Shown here piece by piece: positions 32,888 to 41,761 of a DNA stretch of 41,765 nucleotides; position 1 is the first letter of the stretch, and each line of letters starts with the position of its first letter. A model generated the notes under the pieces. That model saw only the letters and a program-made list of their open reading frames with translations, was not told the origin of the DNA and ran no database searches. The DNA is from Domibacillus robiginosus. GTDB lineage: Bacteria; Bacillota; Bacilli; Bacillales; Domibacillaceae. The stretch is taken from NCBI RefSeq assembly GCF_000966195.1, contig NZ_LAHL01000069.1:1-41765 (forward strand), in the 5' to 3' direction. Position numbers and translations under genes: made by a program.

Positions 32888-33652
32888 TTACGGTATAAGC
32901 TGTTTGATTTCGTCGCCTTTGCCTTCGTGGAGAAGCTGGACAATTTTACTGCCGACAATCACTCCGCCGCACGCCGCGCCCAGCGTTTCGGCCTGTTCTT
33001 TTGAAGACACACCGAATCCGGCCAGAACCGGCACAGGGCTTTGCTCCGCGATGCGGGATAAGTGGGCACTAAGATCACCTGAAAATCCAGCGCGTGCGCC
33101 GGTAATTCCGTTGACGGTCACTGCGTAAATAAATCCTTCCGCATCTTTTACTGTTTCAGCAATGCGCTCGTTGGAGCTGGTCAGTGTCACAAAGCGGATC
33201 ATAGCAATGTCACGCTTGGCCAGCGGCTCTTTAAATTCGGCTTCTTCTTCCATTGGTACGTCCGGGATAATGACGCCCGATACACCGGCCCGCTCACACA
33301 ACTCGGCAAAACGCTCTGCACCCACTTTGAATACCGGATTCGCGTAAGTCATAATCACAATGGGTACGCTGATTTCATCTTTGAAAGATGCAAGCTCGTC
33401 CAGTATTTGGGTAAGCGTCACTTTTTCTTTGAGCGCACGCTTGCCTGCTTCCTGGATAACCGGCCCGTCGGCAACAGGATCAGAGAATGGAATACCTAGC
33501 TCTATCACTGTTACACCCGAATTTTCCAAAAGCAGAATCGTTTCTTTTAATGTATGAAGTCCTCCATCTCCCGCCATGATATAAGCGGTGAATGCTTTTT
33601 TTCCGTCCTGTTCCACTTTTTGAAACGCTTCGGCCATTTTAAATTTGGTCAT
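32888..33652 (-). CDS. trpA: Tryptophan synthase alpha subunit
   Basis: Alpha subunit of 254 residues that cleaves indole-3-glycerol phosphate. Catalytic Glu in [23 protein letters not shown], catalytic Asp in the [12 protein letters not shown] loop, and phosphate loops [14 protein letters not shown] and [12 protein letters not shown] are present. It overlaps trpB by 4 nt (ATGA) and is the last gene of the operon before the terminator. Confidence 0.97.
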   Translation of the reverse strand: MTKFKMAEAFQKVEQDGKKAFTAYIMAGDGGLHTLKETILLLENSGVTVIELGIPFSDPVADGPVIQEAGKRALKEKVTLTQILDELASFKDEISVPIVIMTYANPVFKVGAERFAELCERAGVSGVIIPDVPMEEEAEFKEPLAKRDIAMIRFVTLTSSNERIAETVKDAEGFIYAVTVNGITGARAGFSGDLSAHLSRIAEQSPVPVLAGFGVSSKEQAETLGAACGGVIVGSKIVQLLHEGKGDEIKQLIP

Positions 33653-34860
33653 GCCTGCTTGCCCTCTCTTTCAAACCGTTCTTTAATTTGCGCCACATCT
33701 TTGTCACCGCGTCCGGATAAGCAAATGGCAATAATCTGATCCTTCTCCATTGTCGGCGCAAGCTTCAATGCATAAGCAATCGCATGAGAACTTTCAAGCG
33801 CCGGGATAATACCTTCTGTTTTGGTCAGCACTTTAAAGCCTTCTAATGCTTCTTCATCGGTAATATGTTCATAGATGACCCGGCCGGAATCTTTCAAAAA
33901 GCTGTGCTCCGGCCCAACGCCCGGATAATCAAGGCCGGCTGAAATCGAATGAGCTTCTTGAATCTGGCCCGCTTCATCCTGCAGTAAATACATTTTGCTG
34001 CCATGCAGCACACCAACGCTGCCCATCGTCATCGATGCCGCGTGCTTGTTAGTGTCTACTCCACTTCCGGATGCTTCAACACCATACATTTGAACCGACT
34101 CATCTTCAATAAACGGATAAAACATACCCATCGCATTGCTGCCGCCGCCAATGCAGGCCACAACAGCATCCGGAAGACGCCCTTCTTTTTCCTGCAGCTG
34201 TTTTTTTGTTTCCTGCCCAATGACCGCCTGGAAATCACGCACAATCTGCGGGAATGGATGCGGTCCAAGCACAGATCCCATAATGTAATGGGTATCTTCA
34301 ACGTTTGTGACCCAGTAGCGAAGCGCTTCATTCACGGCATCTTTCAGCGTGCCGCTTCCTTGTGACACACTTTCAACGCGCGCCCCCAGAAGCTCCATGC
34401 GGAATACGTTTAATTCTTGACGGCGAATGTCTTCTTCGCCCATAAAAATAACACAGTCAAGGTTCAGCAGCGCACAAACGGTCGCAGTCGCCACTCCATG
34501 CTGGCCGGCGCCCGTTTCGGCAACGACTTTTTTCTTGCCCATTCGTACGGCAAGCAGGGCCTGTCCAATCGTATTATTAATTTTGTGGGCACCAGTATGA
34601 TTTAAATCCTCCCGCTTCAAATAGATTTTTGCACCGCCTGCCGCTTTCGTTAAATTTTGGGCAAAGTAAAGTGGATTTTCGCGCCCCACGTAGTCTGTTA
34701 AATATTGATTCAGCTCGGATAAAAACGCTTCGTCTGTCATGGCCGACTGGTAGGCTTCCTCCAGCTCTTTTACAGCACGCATCAGTGATTCTGGTACATA
34801 ACGGCCTCCATATTCTCCATAATGCCCTTTTTCATCGGGCTGATTGTATTGATTACTCAT
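33649..34860 (-). CDS. trpB: Tryptophan synthase beta subunit
   Basis: PLP-dependent beta subunit of 403 residues that condenses indole with serine. The Schiff-base Lys is in [18 protein letters not shown] (about residue 93), the indole site includes [12 protein letters not shown], and the phosphate loop is [12 protein letters not shown]. It overlaps trpF and trpA by 4 nt each, giving tight coupling with the alpha subunit. Confidence 0.97.
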   Translation of the reverse strand: MSNQYNQPDEKGHYGEYGGRYVPESLMRAVKELEEAYQSAMTDEAFLSELNQYLTDYVGRENPLYFAQNLTKAAGGAKIYLKREDLNHTGAHKINNTIGQALLAVRMGKKKVVAETGAGQHGVATATVCALLNLDCVIFMGEEDIRRQELNVFRMELLGARVESVSQGSGTLKDAVNEALRYWVTNVEDTHYIMGSVLGPHPFPQIVRDFQAVIGQETKKQLQEKEGRLPDAVVACIGGGSNAMGMFYPFIEDESVQMYGVEASGSGVDTNKHAASMTMGSVGVLHGSKMYLLQDEAGQIQEAHSISAGLDYPGVGPEHSFLKDSGRVIYEHITDEEALEGFKVLTKTEGIIPALESSHAIAYALKLAPTMEKDQIIAICLSGRGDKDVAQIKERFEREGKQA

Positions 34861-35471
34861 GATTGATGGGCTCCTTTCGCACGCTCTACAAATTGGAATA
34901 TTTTCACTTCATCTTTCCGTCCATCGGTTTCCACGCCGCTGGAGATATCAACGGCAAATGGGCCAACCGACTGTACGGCTTTTTTTATGTTATCAGGATG
35001 CAGGCCGCCTGCCAAAATCAAGCGGCTTTTATCGACCGCGGGATCGTCTAGAATCGACCAGTCAAATGTTCGGCCGCTGCCGCCCCGGAACGCAGCAGGC
35101 GGGCTGTCAATTAAAATATAATCGGCCGGGAAGGCGAACATTTCTTCAAAAGAAAGATCGTCTTTGGCAGAAAAAGCTTTAATGACAGGGACCGGCATCC
35201 GGCGGGCAAAGTCGGCCGTTTCATCCCCGTGTAATTGCACGTAATCGAGCCCTACCTCTTCTGTAATCGAGCGGATCGTTTCTTCGGTTTCATTCACGAA
35301 TACGCCGACTTTTTTCACATTCGGCCCTACGGCTTCTGCGAGCTGCCGTGCAAATTCAGCCGGGATTTTCCGGCTGCTCCGGGCAAATACAAATCCAATC
35401 ATATCCGCTCCGGCTTCACGCGCCCAGCTGGCTGCTTCAAACGATTGAATACCGCAAATTTTTACGTTCAT
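34857..35471 (-). CDS. trpF: Phosphoribosylanthranilate isomerase
   Basis: TIM-barrel isomerase of 204 residues. Catalytic Cys in MNVKICGIQ (residue 6), [16 protein letters not shown] and the catalytic Asp region [20 protein letters not shown], with phosphate loops LAGGLHPDN and [10 protein letters not shown]. The ATG directly abuts the trpC stop (TAAATG), and the 3' end overlaps trpB by 4 nt. Confidence 0.95.
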   Translation of the reverse strand: MNVKICGIQSFEAASWAREAGADMIGFVFARSSRKIPAEFARQLAEAVGPNVKKVGVFVNETEETIRSITEEVGLDYVQLHGDETADFARRMPVPVIKAFSAKDDLSFEEMFAFPADYILIDSPPAAFRGGSGRTFDWSILDDPAVDKSRLILAGGLHPDNIKKAVQSVGPFAVDISSGVETDGRKDEVKIFQFVERAKGAHQS

Positions 35472-36242
35472 TTACAGCCCTACCTTCAGTGAGCGGACGG
35501 CCTCGCCTACGTTACCCGCTCTCATTAATGTTTCACCGACAAGCAGCGCGCGCGCACCTGCTTCTTTCATGCGGAGGGCATCATCCGCTGTTTGAATTCC
35601 ACTTTCAGACACAAAAAACGCGTTTTCCTGCCCATATGAACGAAGCAGCCGTTCTGTTACAGCCAGATCAATGTCGAACGTTTTTAAGTTACGGTTGTTA
35701 ATTCCAATCAAGTTTGCTCCGAGACGAAGCGCCCGTTCCATTTCCGCTTCATCGTGGACTTCTACAAGCACATCAAGCGCTTTTTCCTTTGCATGCACAT
35801 ACAGATGGTTCATCTCTTCATCGTTGAGTGCAGCAGCAATCAGCAGAATGATATCACCGCCCGAAGCAAAGGCGCGGTCGATCTGGATCGGATCAATAAT
35901 AAAGTCTTTGTTTAAAACCGGGATATCAATGTTTGCTTTTACCGCTTCCAAGTCATTCATTGTTCCTTTGAAAAACGGTGTATCCGTTAAAACCGACACT
36001 GCGTCTGCGCCGTTTTCGGCATAAATGGATGCCTGCTGAACAGGATCAACCCCTATATTAATATCTCCTTTGGAAGGAGAGGCCCGCTTTACCTCGGCAA
36101 TCAGTGCCATCGTCTGGGAGGCGGCGATCCGCTCGTAAAACGAAACCGGCTTCCGGTCCGCTGTATAGTTCAGGCCGGCTGCTTTCAGCAGGGAAACTTC
36201 TTCTCTTTTTTTATCAATAATTTTATCTAAAATAGTTGTCAT
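35472..36242 (-). CDS. trpC: Indole-3-glycerol phosphate synthase
   Basis: TIM-barrel enzyme of 256 residues that closes the indole ring. It has ALIAEVKRASPSKGDINIGVDP (catalytic Lys), VLNKDFIIDPIQI, LIGINNRNLKTF (catalytic Asn) and FVSESGIQT. It overlaps the trpGD fusion by 4 nt and abuts trpF. Confidence 0.96.
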   Translation of the reverse strand: MTTILDKIIDKKREEVSLLKAAGLNYTADRKPVSFYERIAASQTMALIAEVKRASPSKGDINIGVDPVQQASIYAENGADAVSVLTDTPFFKGTMNDLEAVKANIDIPVLNKDFIIDPIQIDRAFASGGDIILLIAAALNDEEMNHLYVHAKEKALDVLVEVHDEAEMERALRLGANLIGINNRNLKTFDIDLAVTERLLRSYGQENAFFVSESGIQTADDALRMKEAGARALLVGETLMRAGNVGEAVRSLKVGL

Positions 36243-37855
36243 CCGAGCACCGCTTCTTTCTGTCTGGATTTCGAGTAATCAACAAGATAGTTCAGCTTTG
36301 AAAGGGCAGCGCCGGAATCAATGCTTTCTCTTGCCATCTCAACGCCTTCTTTTACCGTTTTTGCTTTGCCGTTCGCAAACAAGCCAATTCCCGCATTTAG
36401 AAGCACAGTATCACGGCAGGCACCCTGTTCTTCCCCTTCTAAAATGCGTTTTAAAATGTCGGCATTTTCGATCGCTTCGCCGCCTTTAATATCATCAAGC
36501 GGATAAGCAGGCAGGCCGACCGATTCCGGCGTAATGATCATTTTTTCTACCTGTCCGCCTTCAAGCACAACAAGATGGTTTTCTCCCGCTAACGACGCTT
36601 CATCCATGTAGCCGGCACCATTTAGCACAACGGCCCGCTTGCGTCCAAGCCGGTTTAATACGTCTGCCATCATTTCCAGCATATCACGGCGGTAAATGCC
36701 AAGCAGCTGTGTATCAAGCTGAACCGGATTGGTTAAAGGCCCAATCAAGTTAAAAATAGTAGGAATTTTCAAATCACGCCGTACTTTCATAATCCGTTTC
36801 ATTTTTGGATGTACGTGCGGGGCAAACAAAAAAGTAATGCCGTTTTCTTCAAGCAGCTTATCTGTTTCGCCCGCCACAAAGTCCAGTGACACGCCGAGAT
36901 GTTCCAGCACGTCCGCACTGCCGGTTTTGCTTGATACACTCCGGTTGCCGTGTTTGGCTACCGTTACACCCGCACCCGCCAGCACAAAAGCAGAAGTCGT
37001 CGAAATATTGAAACTTTGAGAGCCGTCGCCTCCCGTCCCGCAGTTGTCCATTACATTTTTCCACGCTGTCCGGGTGGACACCGCGTTTTGGCGGAGTACA
37101 TGTACGAGCGCGGCAATTTCATCAACCGTTTCGCCTTTTGCTTTCAGACCCATTAAAAAAGCAGCAATTTCACTGTCGGAAATATCCTCCTGCAAAATTT
37201 CTTCAACCGCGTCGGTCATTTCTTCAAATGACAGAGACTGGCCTTCTGAAATTTTCACCAAATACTGCTTCATATTTTTTTCTTTCCGGTAGGAGCGGAA
37301 AAATTCCGCAATCAGTTCATCCCCAATCTGGGTGCCGATCGATTCCGGGTGAAACTGCAGTCCAAACACCGGGTATTCCCTGTGGCGAAGCGCCATGATT
37401 TCGTTGTCGTCGACCGATTCTGCAATCACTTCGAGCTTCGGACTGAGCGTCTGTCGGTCTGCCACAAGTGAATGGTAACGCATGACTGGAACTGGTCCCT
37501 GTACCGCGGCAAACAGCCCCTTTCCTTCGTGGCGGACCATAGACAGCTTGCCGTGTTTAATCGTTTTAGCCTGGATAATATCCGTTCCAAATGCCGCAGC
37601 AATCGCCTGGTGACCAAGACAAATGCCGAGTATTGGAATGCGGTGGTAGAAAGCATGAACCACATCAATCGAGATGCCCGCTTCTTCCGGCGTGCCCGGT
37701 CCCGGCGAAATCACAATGGCTTCCGGCTCAAGCGCTTCTATTTCATCAATCGTAATCTCATCGTTACGAACAACCCGGACATTTTTGCCGATCCGACTGA
37801 TCTGTTGATACAGGTTGTATGTGAAAGAGTCATAATTATCAATTAATAAAATCAT
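36239..37855 (-). CDS. trpGD: TrpG-TrpD fusion: anthranilate synthase glutaminase plus anthranilate phosphoribosyltransferase
   Basis: One 538-residue frame with two enzymes. Residues about 1-190 are a class I glutamine amidotransferase (Cys79 in GICLGHQA, FHPES near 167) that supplies ammonia to TrpE. From about 195 starts anthranilate phosphoribosyltransferase (NCGTGGDGSQSFNISTTSAF, KHGNRSVSSKTGSADVLE, GPLTNP). The junction SYRKEKNMKQYLVKI keeps a Met (codon at 37273-37271) that resembles a TrpD start, with a weak GGAAAG upstream, so a separate TrpD from an internal start is possible. In B. subtilis trpG is unlinked and trpD is separate. It overlaps trpE and trpC by 4 nt each. Confidence 0.93.
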   Translation of the reverse strand: MILLIDNYDSFTYNLYQQISRIGKNVRVVRNDEITIDEIEALEPEAIVISPGPGTPEEAGISIDVVHAFYHRIPILGICLGHQAIAAAFGTDIIQAKTIKHGKLSMVRHEGKGLFAAVQGPVPVMRYHSLVADRQTLSPKLEVIAESVDDNEIMALRHREYPVFGLQFHPESIGTQIGDELIAEFFRSYRKEKNMKQYLVKISEGQSLSFEEMTDAVEEILQEDISDSEIAAFLMGLKAKGETVDEIAALVHVLRQNAVSTRTAWKNVMDNCGTGGDGSQSFNISTTSAFVLAGAGVTVAKHGNRSVSSKTGSADVLEHLGVSLDFVAGETDKLLEENGITFLFAPHVHPKMKRIMKVRRDLKIPTIFNLIGPLTNPVQLDTQLLGIYRRDMLEMMADVLNRLGRKRAVVLNGAGYMDEASLAGENHLVVLEGGQVEKMIITPESVGLPAYPLDDIKGGEAIENADILKRILEGEEQGACRDTVLLNAGIGLFANGKAKTVKEGVEMARESIDSGAALSKLNYLVDYSKSRQKEAVLG

Positions 37856-39246
37856 TTCTGCACCTCCAGTAATGCTTTTGCTTTATGCATGGTTTCTTCA
37901 TATTCGGTTTCTGGCTCTGAATCGTACACAATTCCTGCCCCGGCCTGCACGTGTGCTTTGCCGTCTTTAATAACCATTGTACGGATCGCCAGGGCAAAAT
38001 CCATGCTGCCAGTTGTAGACAAGTATCCAACTGCCCCTGAATATACGCCGCGCTTTACCGGCTCCAGGTTGTTGATAATTTGCATGGCACGGATTTTCGG
38101 TGCGCCTGATACCGTTCCGGCAGGCAGACAGGCGGTCAGCGCATCGAGTGGATGATAGTCTTCTTTCAGTTCACCCGAAACTTCCGATACGATATGCATC
38201 ACGTGCTTGTACTTTTCAATTTTCATATATTTATCGAGCGTAACAGAGCCAATTTCGGAAATTTTCCCGACATCATTTCGGCCAAGGTCAACGAGCATAC
38301 GGTGCTCCGCAATTTCTTTTTCATCGGCAAGCAGTTCTTCTGCCAGGCGCGCATCTTCTTCCGGTGAGCTGCCGCGCGGGCGCGTGCCGGCAATAGGATT
38401 CGTTGTTACGGTGCGGCCGCTTACTTTTACTAGGCTTTCCGGCGACGTGCCAAGAACTGTATAGCCATCAAAATCAATGTAAAACATATACGGCGACGGA
38501 TTAGATGTCCGCAGGCGGCGGTACAGCGTAAAGGGATCGCCCTCGAATGGAGAAGAAAGACGCTGGGACAGCACAACCTGGAAAATGTCACCCCGAACGA
38601 TATGCTCCTTTGCCTGTTCGACCATTTGGCAAAACGTGCTTCGCTCTAATCCGGAGCTGAACGCAAGCACGTTTGTTTCCTGCCTGCTGTCCGGTTTTTG
38701 ATCGCTATGGATATCATTGTAAATCGTTTGGATAGCAGCTTCCATTTCGGCTTCTGTCCGCCCGCCAAACAAATCAACGGCAGCGATCGTTACACGCTGT
38801 GTCAAGTGGTCATATACAACAAACGTATCGTAAAACATCATGTGCACGTCCGGCATGCCCAGCTCGTCTTTAAGCGGCTCGCCAATTTTTTCTTCAAAGA
38901 AAACAGTGTCATAGCCAATATAACCAGCCGCTCCTCCAAAAAACGGAAACGGATACGACTGCCCTTCCTGAACGGGCATAATGGCTTTTAGCTTGTCCAT
39001 AAATTTGCCGGAGCCGGTTTCGTTTGTTCCATCTTTTTTGCTCAATTTGAATCCTGCCGCATCTGCTTTAAACTCGGCGATTGGATCTACAGCAATAAAC
39101 GAGTAGCGCCCGCTTTCTTCGTGCTTCGCCGATGATTCAAACAGCATTTTTTGAGAGCCCGAAAGCAAACGGTAAATCGAGATCGGGGTAATCATGTCTC
39201 CTTCTATTTCTTTTAATTGATAAGCTGCGTTTGTTTGTACATTCAT
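37852..39246 (-). CDS. trpE: Anthranilate synthase component I
   Basis: Chorismate-using synthase of 464 residues. The N-terminal allosteric tryptophan site includes LFESSAKHEESGRYSFI. The catalytic domain has FQVVLSQRL, TVTTNPIAGTRPRG, LVDLGRNDVGKIS, and SGAPKIRAMQIINNLEPVKRGVYSGAVGYL. The frame opens earlier, but AAAGGAG lies 8 nt before the ATG at 39246. It heads the trp operon, behind two T-boxes, and overlaps trpGD by 4 nt. Expect feedback inhibition by tryptophan. Confidence 0.97.
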   Translation of the reverse strand: MNVQTNAAYQLKEIEGDMITPISIYRLLSGSQKMLFESSAKHEESGRYSFIAVDPIAEFKADAAGFKLSKKDGTNETGSGKFMDKLKAIMPVQEGQSYPFPFFGGAAGYIGYDTVFFEEKIGEPLKDELGMPDVHMMFYDTFVVYDHLTQRVTIAAVDLFGGRTEAEMEAAIQTIYNDIHSDQKPDSRQETNVLAFSSGLERSTFCQMVEQAKEHIVRGDIFQVVLSQRLSSPFEGDPFTLYRRLRTSNPSPYMFYIDFDGYTVLGTSPESLVKVSGRTVTTNPIAGTRPRGSSPEEDARLAEELLADEKEIAEHRMLVDLGRNDVGKISEIGSVTLDKYMKIEKYKHVMHIVSEVSGELKEDYHPLDALTACLPAGTVSGAPKIRAMQIINNLEPVKRGVYSGAVGYLSTTGSMDFALAIRTMVIKDGKAHVQAGAGIVYDSEPETEYEETMHKAKALLEVQK

Positions 39247-39269
39247 CTTCCATTCTCCTTTCAAGGCAT

Positions 39270-39509
39270 AAAAAAACTCCATAGATGATGATCATCTATG
39301 GAGGACGGTTTCCCGCGGTGCCACCTCTCGTTGAAGCAAATGCTTCCCCTTAAAATCCGGTTAACGGCCGGCTACCGGGCGCTCTACTCGTTCGTTCAAG
39401 CTGCCACTCACGGACCCATTCAAGCAGATGCTTCGTACCGGTTTCCACCATCCCGGCTCTCTTTGACGTGCTTGTCTGCTTTACTTTTTCCGATCAACGT
39501 ATTTTTATA
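39270..39509 (-). promoter_or_regulatory. T-box riboswitch 2 (tryptophan), proximal to trpE
   Basis: On the minus strand: AGAGAGCC with GGTGGAAACC stem-I features, then TTGAATGGGTCC, in which the specifier is UGG (39418-39416). The antiterminator T-box AGGTGGCACCGCGG (about 39329-39315) follows. The terminator is CTCCATAGATGAT and its complement (39303-39277) followed by a T7 run. It binds tRNA-Trp: uncharged tRNA stabilises the antiterminator. Confidence 0.9.
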
Positions 39510-39774
39510 TACAAAAAGGCCCCCTCATCAACAAAAGGACGGGGAGCCGTGGTACCACCTTTATTGGCCGCAAAATGCAGCCCACTTTAACAGCAGAATT
39601 CGTTTCTGCCTGTTCCTTGTAACGTAAGACGGACGCCGGAGCCTACTAATATCGTTCGGTCCGGAGCTCAGAAGCCCATTCACACGGTTTCCTGCACCGG
39701 CTTGCACCAACCGCCGGCTCTCTTCAGCATTTCACTGTGCTACTATTCTTCTTCAACGCTTTGTTATTTGACTG
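39510..39774 (-). promoter_or_regulatory. T-box riboswitch 1 (tryptophan), distal
   Basis: On the minus strand: AGAGAGCC and GGTTGGTGCAAGCC stem-I motifs, then GTGTGAATGGGCTTC, with specifier UGG (39678-39676). The antiterminator AAAGGTGGTACCACGG is at 39562-39547. The terminator GGCTCCCC/GGGGGCC with T5 ends near 39511. Both specifiers read Trp. Confidence 0.9.
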
Positions 39775-39780
39775 ATTATT

Positions 39781-39809
39781 ATCATAATACAATCAATTCA
39801 AAATATCAA
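39781..39809 (-). promoter_or_regulatory. Sigma-A promoter of the trp operon
   Basis: TTGATA (39809-39804), a 17-nt spacer and TATGAT (39786-39781) on the minus strand. The -35 overlaps the TGA stop of the upstream GNAT gene. Transcription would start near 39774. Confidence 0.75.
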
Positions 39810-40477
39810 CCCTTTTGGAACGGATTTTTCCACTCCATCAGCGCTGCACAGTTGTGCGACTCATGGTCATCCAGATAATTGTGCAGAACACCCACCGGCG
39901 TGCGTCCTGCCCGCATTAAAAAGGTCACAACGGAATCGTATATCTCACCGGCAGTTACTTTCTCAAGATACTCTTCCGGTGTCAGCTGGTCAGCATAAAG
40001 ATGATAGCCCGGCATACGCCCGCCGCCCAGCAGCCGGTCAAGCTTCAATTGGACGACCGTTTGATACATCGCCTCGACCATTTTTTTAGCAAGCCCGAGC
40101 TTTCGAAATGCCGGTTTTACGCAAATATCTACTACGTATAAGGTATTGCCATCCGGATTATGGGAACGGATATAGCCGTTATCCGTCACCTCTTCCCACG
40201 AATGGGCATCACCCGGCTCATATTGAATGATCAGCGCAGTCATCGAGCCGGCAATTTCCCCGTCGATCTCTACACAAAGCGCTCCTTCTGGAAAAAGATC
40301 AATATGATTTTGCAATTGTTCGGTATTCCACCATAAATCCGGTGGGAATGGCGGCGGAAAAGCCGCTCTTTGCACATCGATCAGTCCGTCAAAGTCCTGC
40401 TTCCCGTAATGGCGGAGGATCGCTTTGACTGGCTTTTTATCACGGAACGTATAATATTCCTGATAATAGTTACTCAT
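39806..40477 (-). CDS. GNAT family N-acetyltransferase, partner of the nitrilase gene (YhcX half)
   Basis: Acetyltransferase of 223 residues. The acetyl-CoA loop is visible in YVVDICVKPAFRKLGLAKKMVEAMYQ (V-x-P-x-x-R-x-x-G-L-A). In B. subtilis YhcX carries a GNAT domain and a nitrilase domain on one chain; here they are separate genes. Its start overlaps the nitrilase end by 8 nt, so coupled translation and a joint product are likely. Substrate unknown. No terminator separates it from the trp promoter. Confidence 0.85.
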   Translation of the reverse strand: MSNYYQEYYTFRDKKPVKAILRHYGKQDFDGLIDVQRAAFPPPFPPDLWWNTEQLQNHIDLFPEGALCVEIDGEIAGSMTALIIQYEPGDAHSWEEVTDNGYIRSHNPDGNTLYVVDICVKPAFRKLGLAKKMVEAMYQTVVQLKLDRLLGGGRMPGYHLYADQLTPEEYLEKVTAGEIYDSVVTFLMRAGRTPVGVLHNYLDDHESHNCAALMEWKNPFQKG

Positions 40478-41339
40478 TTTCCCACCAATCTGGGTACAAA
40501 TCAGTCCGCCGGTCGCGCCACGTTGTAACCGATCCTTTTTTACGTACTTCGTATAAAAGCGCTAAATCCAGATCCGCTGTGATAATCATATCGTCATTCA
40601 TAATGCCTTCTGCCACGATGCCGCCCGGCGGGAATGGAATGTCATTCGGTGAAATGACGACCGCCTGTCCAACATTAGACCGCATTAAGTCTACGGTTGG
40701 CAGTGAGCCGACTGTGCTCGCTCCCACAACGTAAATTTGGTTTTCAACCGCCCGTGCGTGGCTTGTATAGCGGACACGGTGAAAACCGTGCCGGTCATCT
40801 GTGCATGAAGGGCAAAAAATCACATCAGCACCCTTTGCTTTCGCCATCCGGACCACTTCCGGAAATTCAATGTCATAGCAGGTAAGAATCGCAATCGTGC
40901 CTTTTTCTGTTTCAAAAATACGAAACGTTTCTCCCTGCTGCATATTCCAGCCCTCTACTTCAGCCGGTGTAATGTGCAGCTTGGACTGCATCTGGTAGGA
41001 ACCGTCAGGATAAAATAAGTAGGCTGTATTTTGAATGCCGCCTTTCCATTCCGTTACATGGGTACCGCCGATGATGTGAACGTCATATTGCTTGGCAAAG
41101 CCTGAAAACAGCCGCTCATATCTTTCTGTAAACAATGGCAGATCGGTAATTTGAAGTGCCTCGCCTGTTTTTTCATCACCAATGGACAAAAGCTGTGTGG
41201 TGAAAAATTCCGGAAACAGGATAAATTCCGCTTCAAACTCCATTGCTGTTTTTATGTAGTGTTCACATTGTTTTGCAAATTCATCAAATGAATCGATGGT
41301 GTGCAGGTGATACTGCACAGCTGATACACGCATTTTCAC
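40470..41339 (-). CDS. Carbon-nitrogen hydrolase (nitrilase family)
   Basis: Nitrilase-superfamily amidase of 289 residues. The Glu-Lys-Cys triad is visible: Glu in ILFPEFFTTQL, Lys in MQSKLHITPAE, and Cys in AILTCYDIEFPEVVRM. The GTG at 41339 has GAGGGG 9 nt upstream and is preferred over the ATG at 41333. It overlaps the GNAT gene by 8 nt. The pair resembles B. subtilis YhcX split in two with the domain order reversed on the chromosome. Substrate unknown. Confidence 0.88.
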   Translation of the reverse strand: MKMRVSAVQYHLHTIDSFDEFAKQCEHYIKTAMEFEAEFILFPEFFTTQLLSIGDEKTGEALQITDLPLFTERYERLFSGFAKQYDVHIIGGTHVTEWKGGIQNTAYLFYPDGSYQMQSKLHITPAEVEGWNMQQGETFRIFETEKGTIAILTCYDIEFPEVVRMAKAKGADVIFCPSCTDDRHGFHRVRYTSHARAVENQIYVVGASTVGSLPTVDLMRSNVGQAVVISPNDIPFPPGGIVAEGIMNDDMIITADLDLALLYEVRKKGSVTTWRDRRTDLYPDWWENE

Positions 41340-41394
41340 TTTAAACCGCCCCTCTCATCTTTTATACGGTAGTAGAAAATGTCGTTTTTTGCAA

Positions 41395-41420
41395 GAAAAA
41401 AAGACGGCTCGAAAGCCGTC
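41395..41420 (-). terminator. Minus-strand terminator upstream of the nitrilase gene
   Basis: GACGGCT and AGCCGTC arms around CGAA, followed on the minus strand by T7CTTGC. It would end a transcript coming from the right. Confidence 0.75.
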
Positions 41421-41569
41421 ACAAGTCGGATGTTCAATTCACTCTCATAAGAGGGGGTTAATGAGAATGAATCTCAATTTCAATTATAAACGGTTTTTAT
41501 TTATTGTCAACTCTTTTGCGATTGTTTTTAATAAAAAAAGAGGTCAAGAGAAAATTCTTTTTTCAAAAA

Positions 41570-41586
41570 GTCAGACTGTAGACAAA
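41570..41586. repeat. 17-nt direct repeat, copy 1
   Basis: GTCAGACTGTAGACAAA. It follows a short CTTTTT/AAAAAG hairpin. An identical copy is at 41745-41761. Confidence 0.7.
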
Positions 41587-41724
41587 TGGTTAATAACCGT
41601 CACATGAATAGGATAGGCAGCGTCCAGGCAGCTTCTTCTATGCTTCGGCTAAGAACGGTCACGAAACATGTAGATTTTGAGGATGATGTAGCCCGACAAC
41701 ATCCTATTTCAATAGAATAAAAAA

Positions 41725-41746
41725 ACCGGCGGAAATTTCCGCCGGT
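41725..41746 (-). terminator. Perfect 22-nt palindromic terminator
   Basis: Arms ACCGGCGGAAA and complement, with T7 on the minus strand. It would terminate a gene lying to the right of the window. Confidence 0.75.
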
Positions 41747-41761
41747 CAGACTGTAGACAAA
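41745..41761. repeat. 17-nt direct repeat, copy 2
   Basis: Exact second copy of GTCAGACTGTAGACAAA, directly attached to the palindrome at 41725-41746. It looks like a dispersed repeat that tags terminator hairpins. Confidence 0.7.

Larger units (their letters stand above)
39247..39805 (-). other. trp leader region (559 nt) with two tandem T-boxes
   Basis: The stretch between the GNAT gene and trpE is filled by a promoter, two complete T-box leaders and their terminators. I see no leader peptide or TRAP-type NAG repeat array. Confidence 0.85.

Noticed and set aside
39298-39627. 109-codon open frame on the plus strand
   Set aside because: Lies within the T-box leaders on the opposite strand; no ribosome-binding site.
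41389-41607. 72-codon open frame on the plus strand, with an AGAGGGGG site before an internal ATG at 41461
   Set aside because: The product has no recognisable domain and the frame runs through the terminator and direct repeat. A small peptide cannot be fully excluded.
41604-41720. 38-codon open frame ending just before the palindromic terminator
   Set aside because: No ribosome-binding site upstream, and the terminator is oriented for the other strand.
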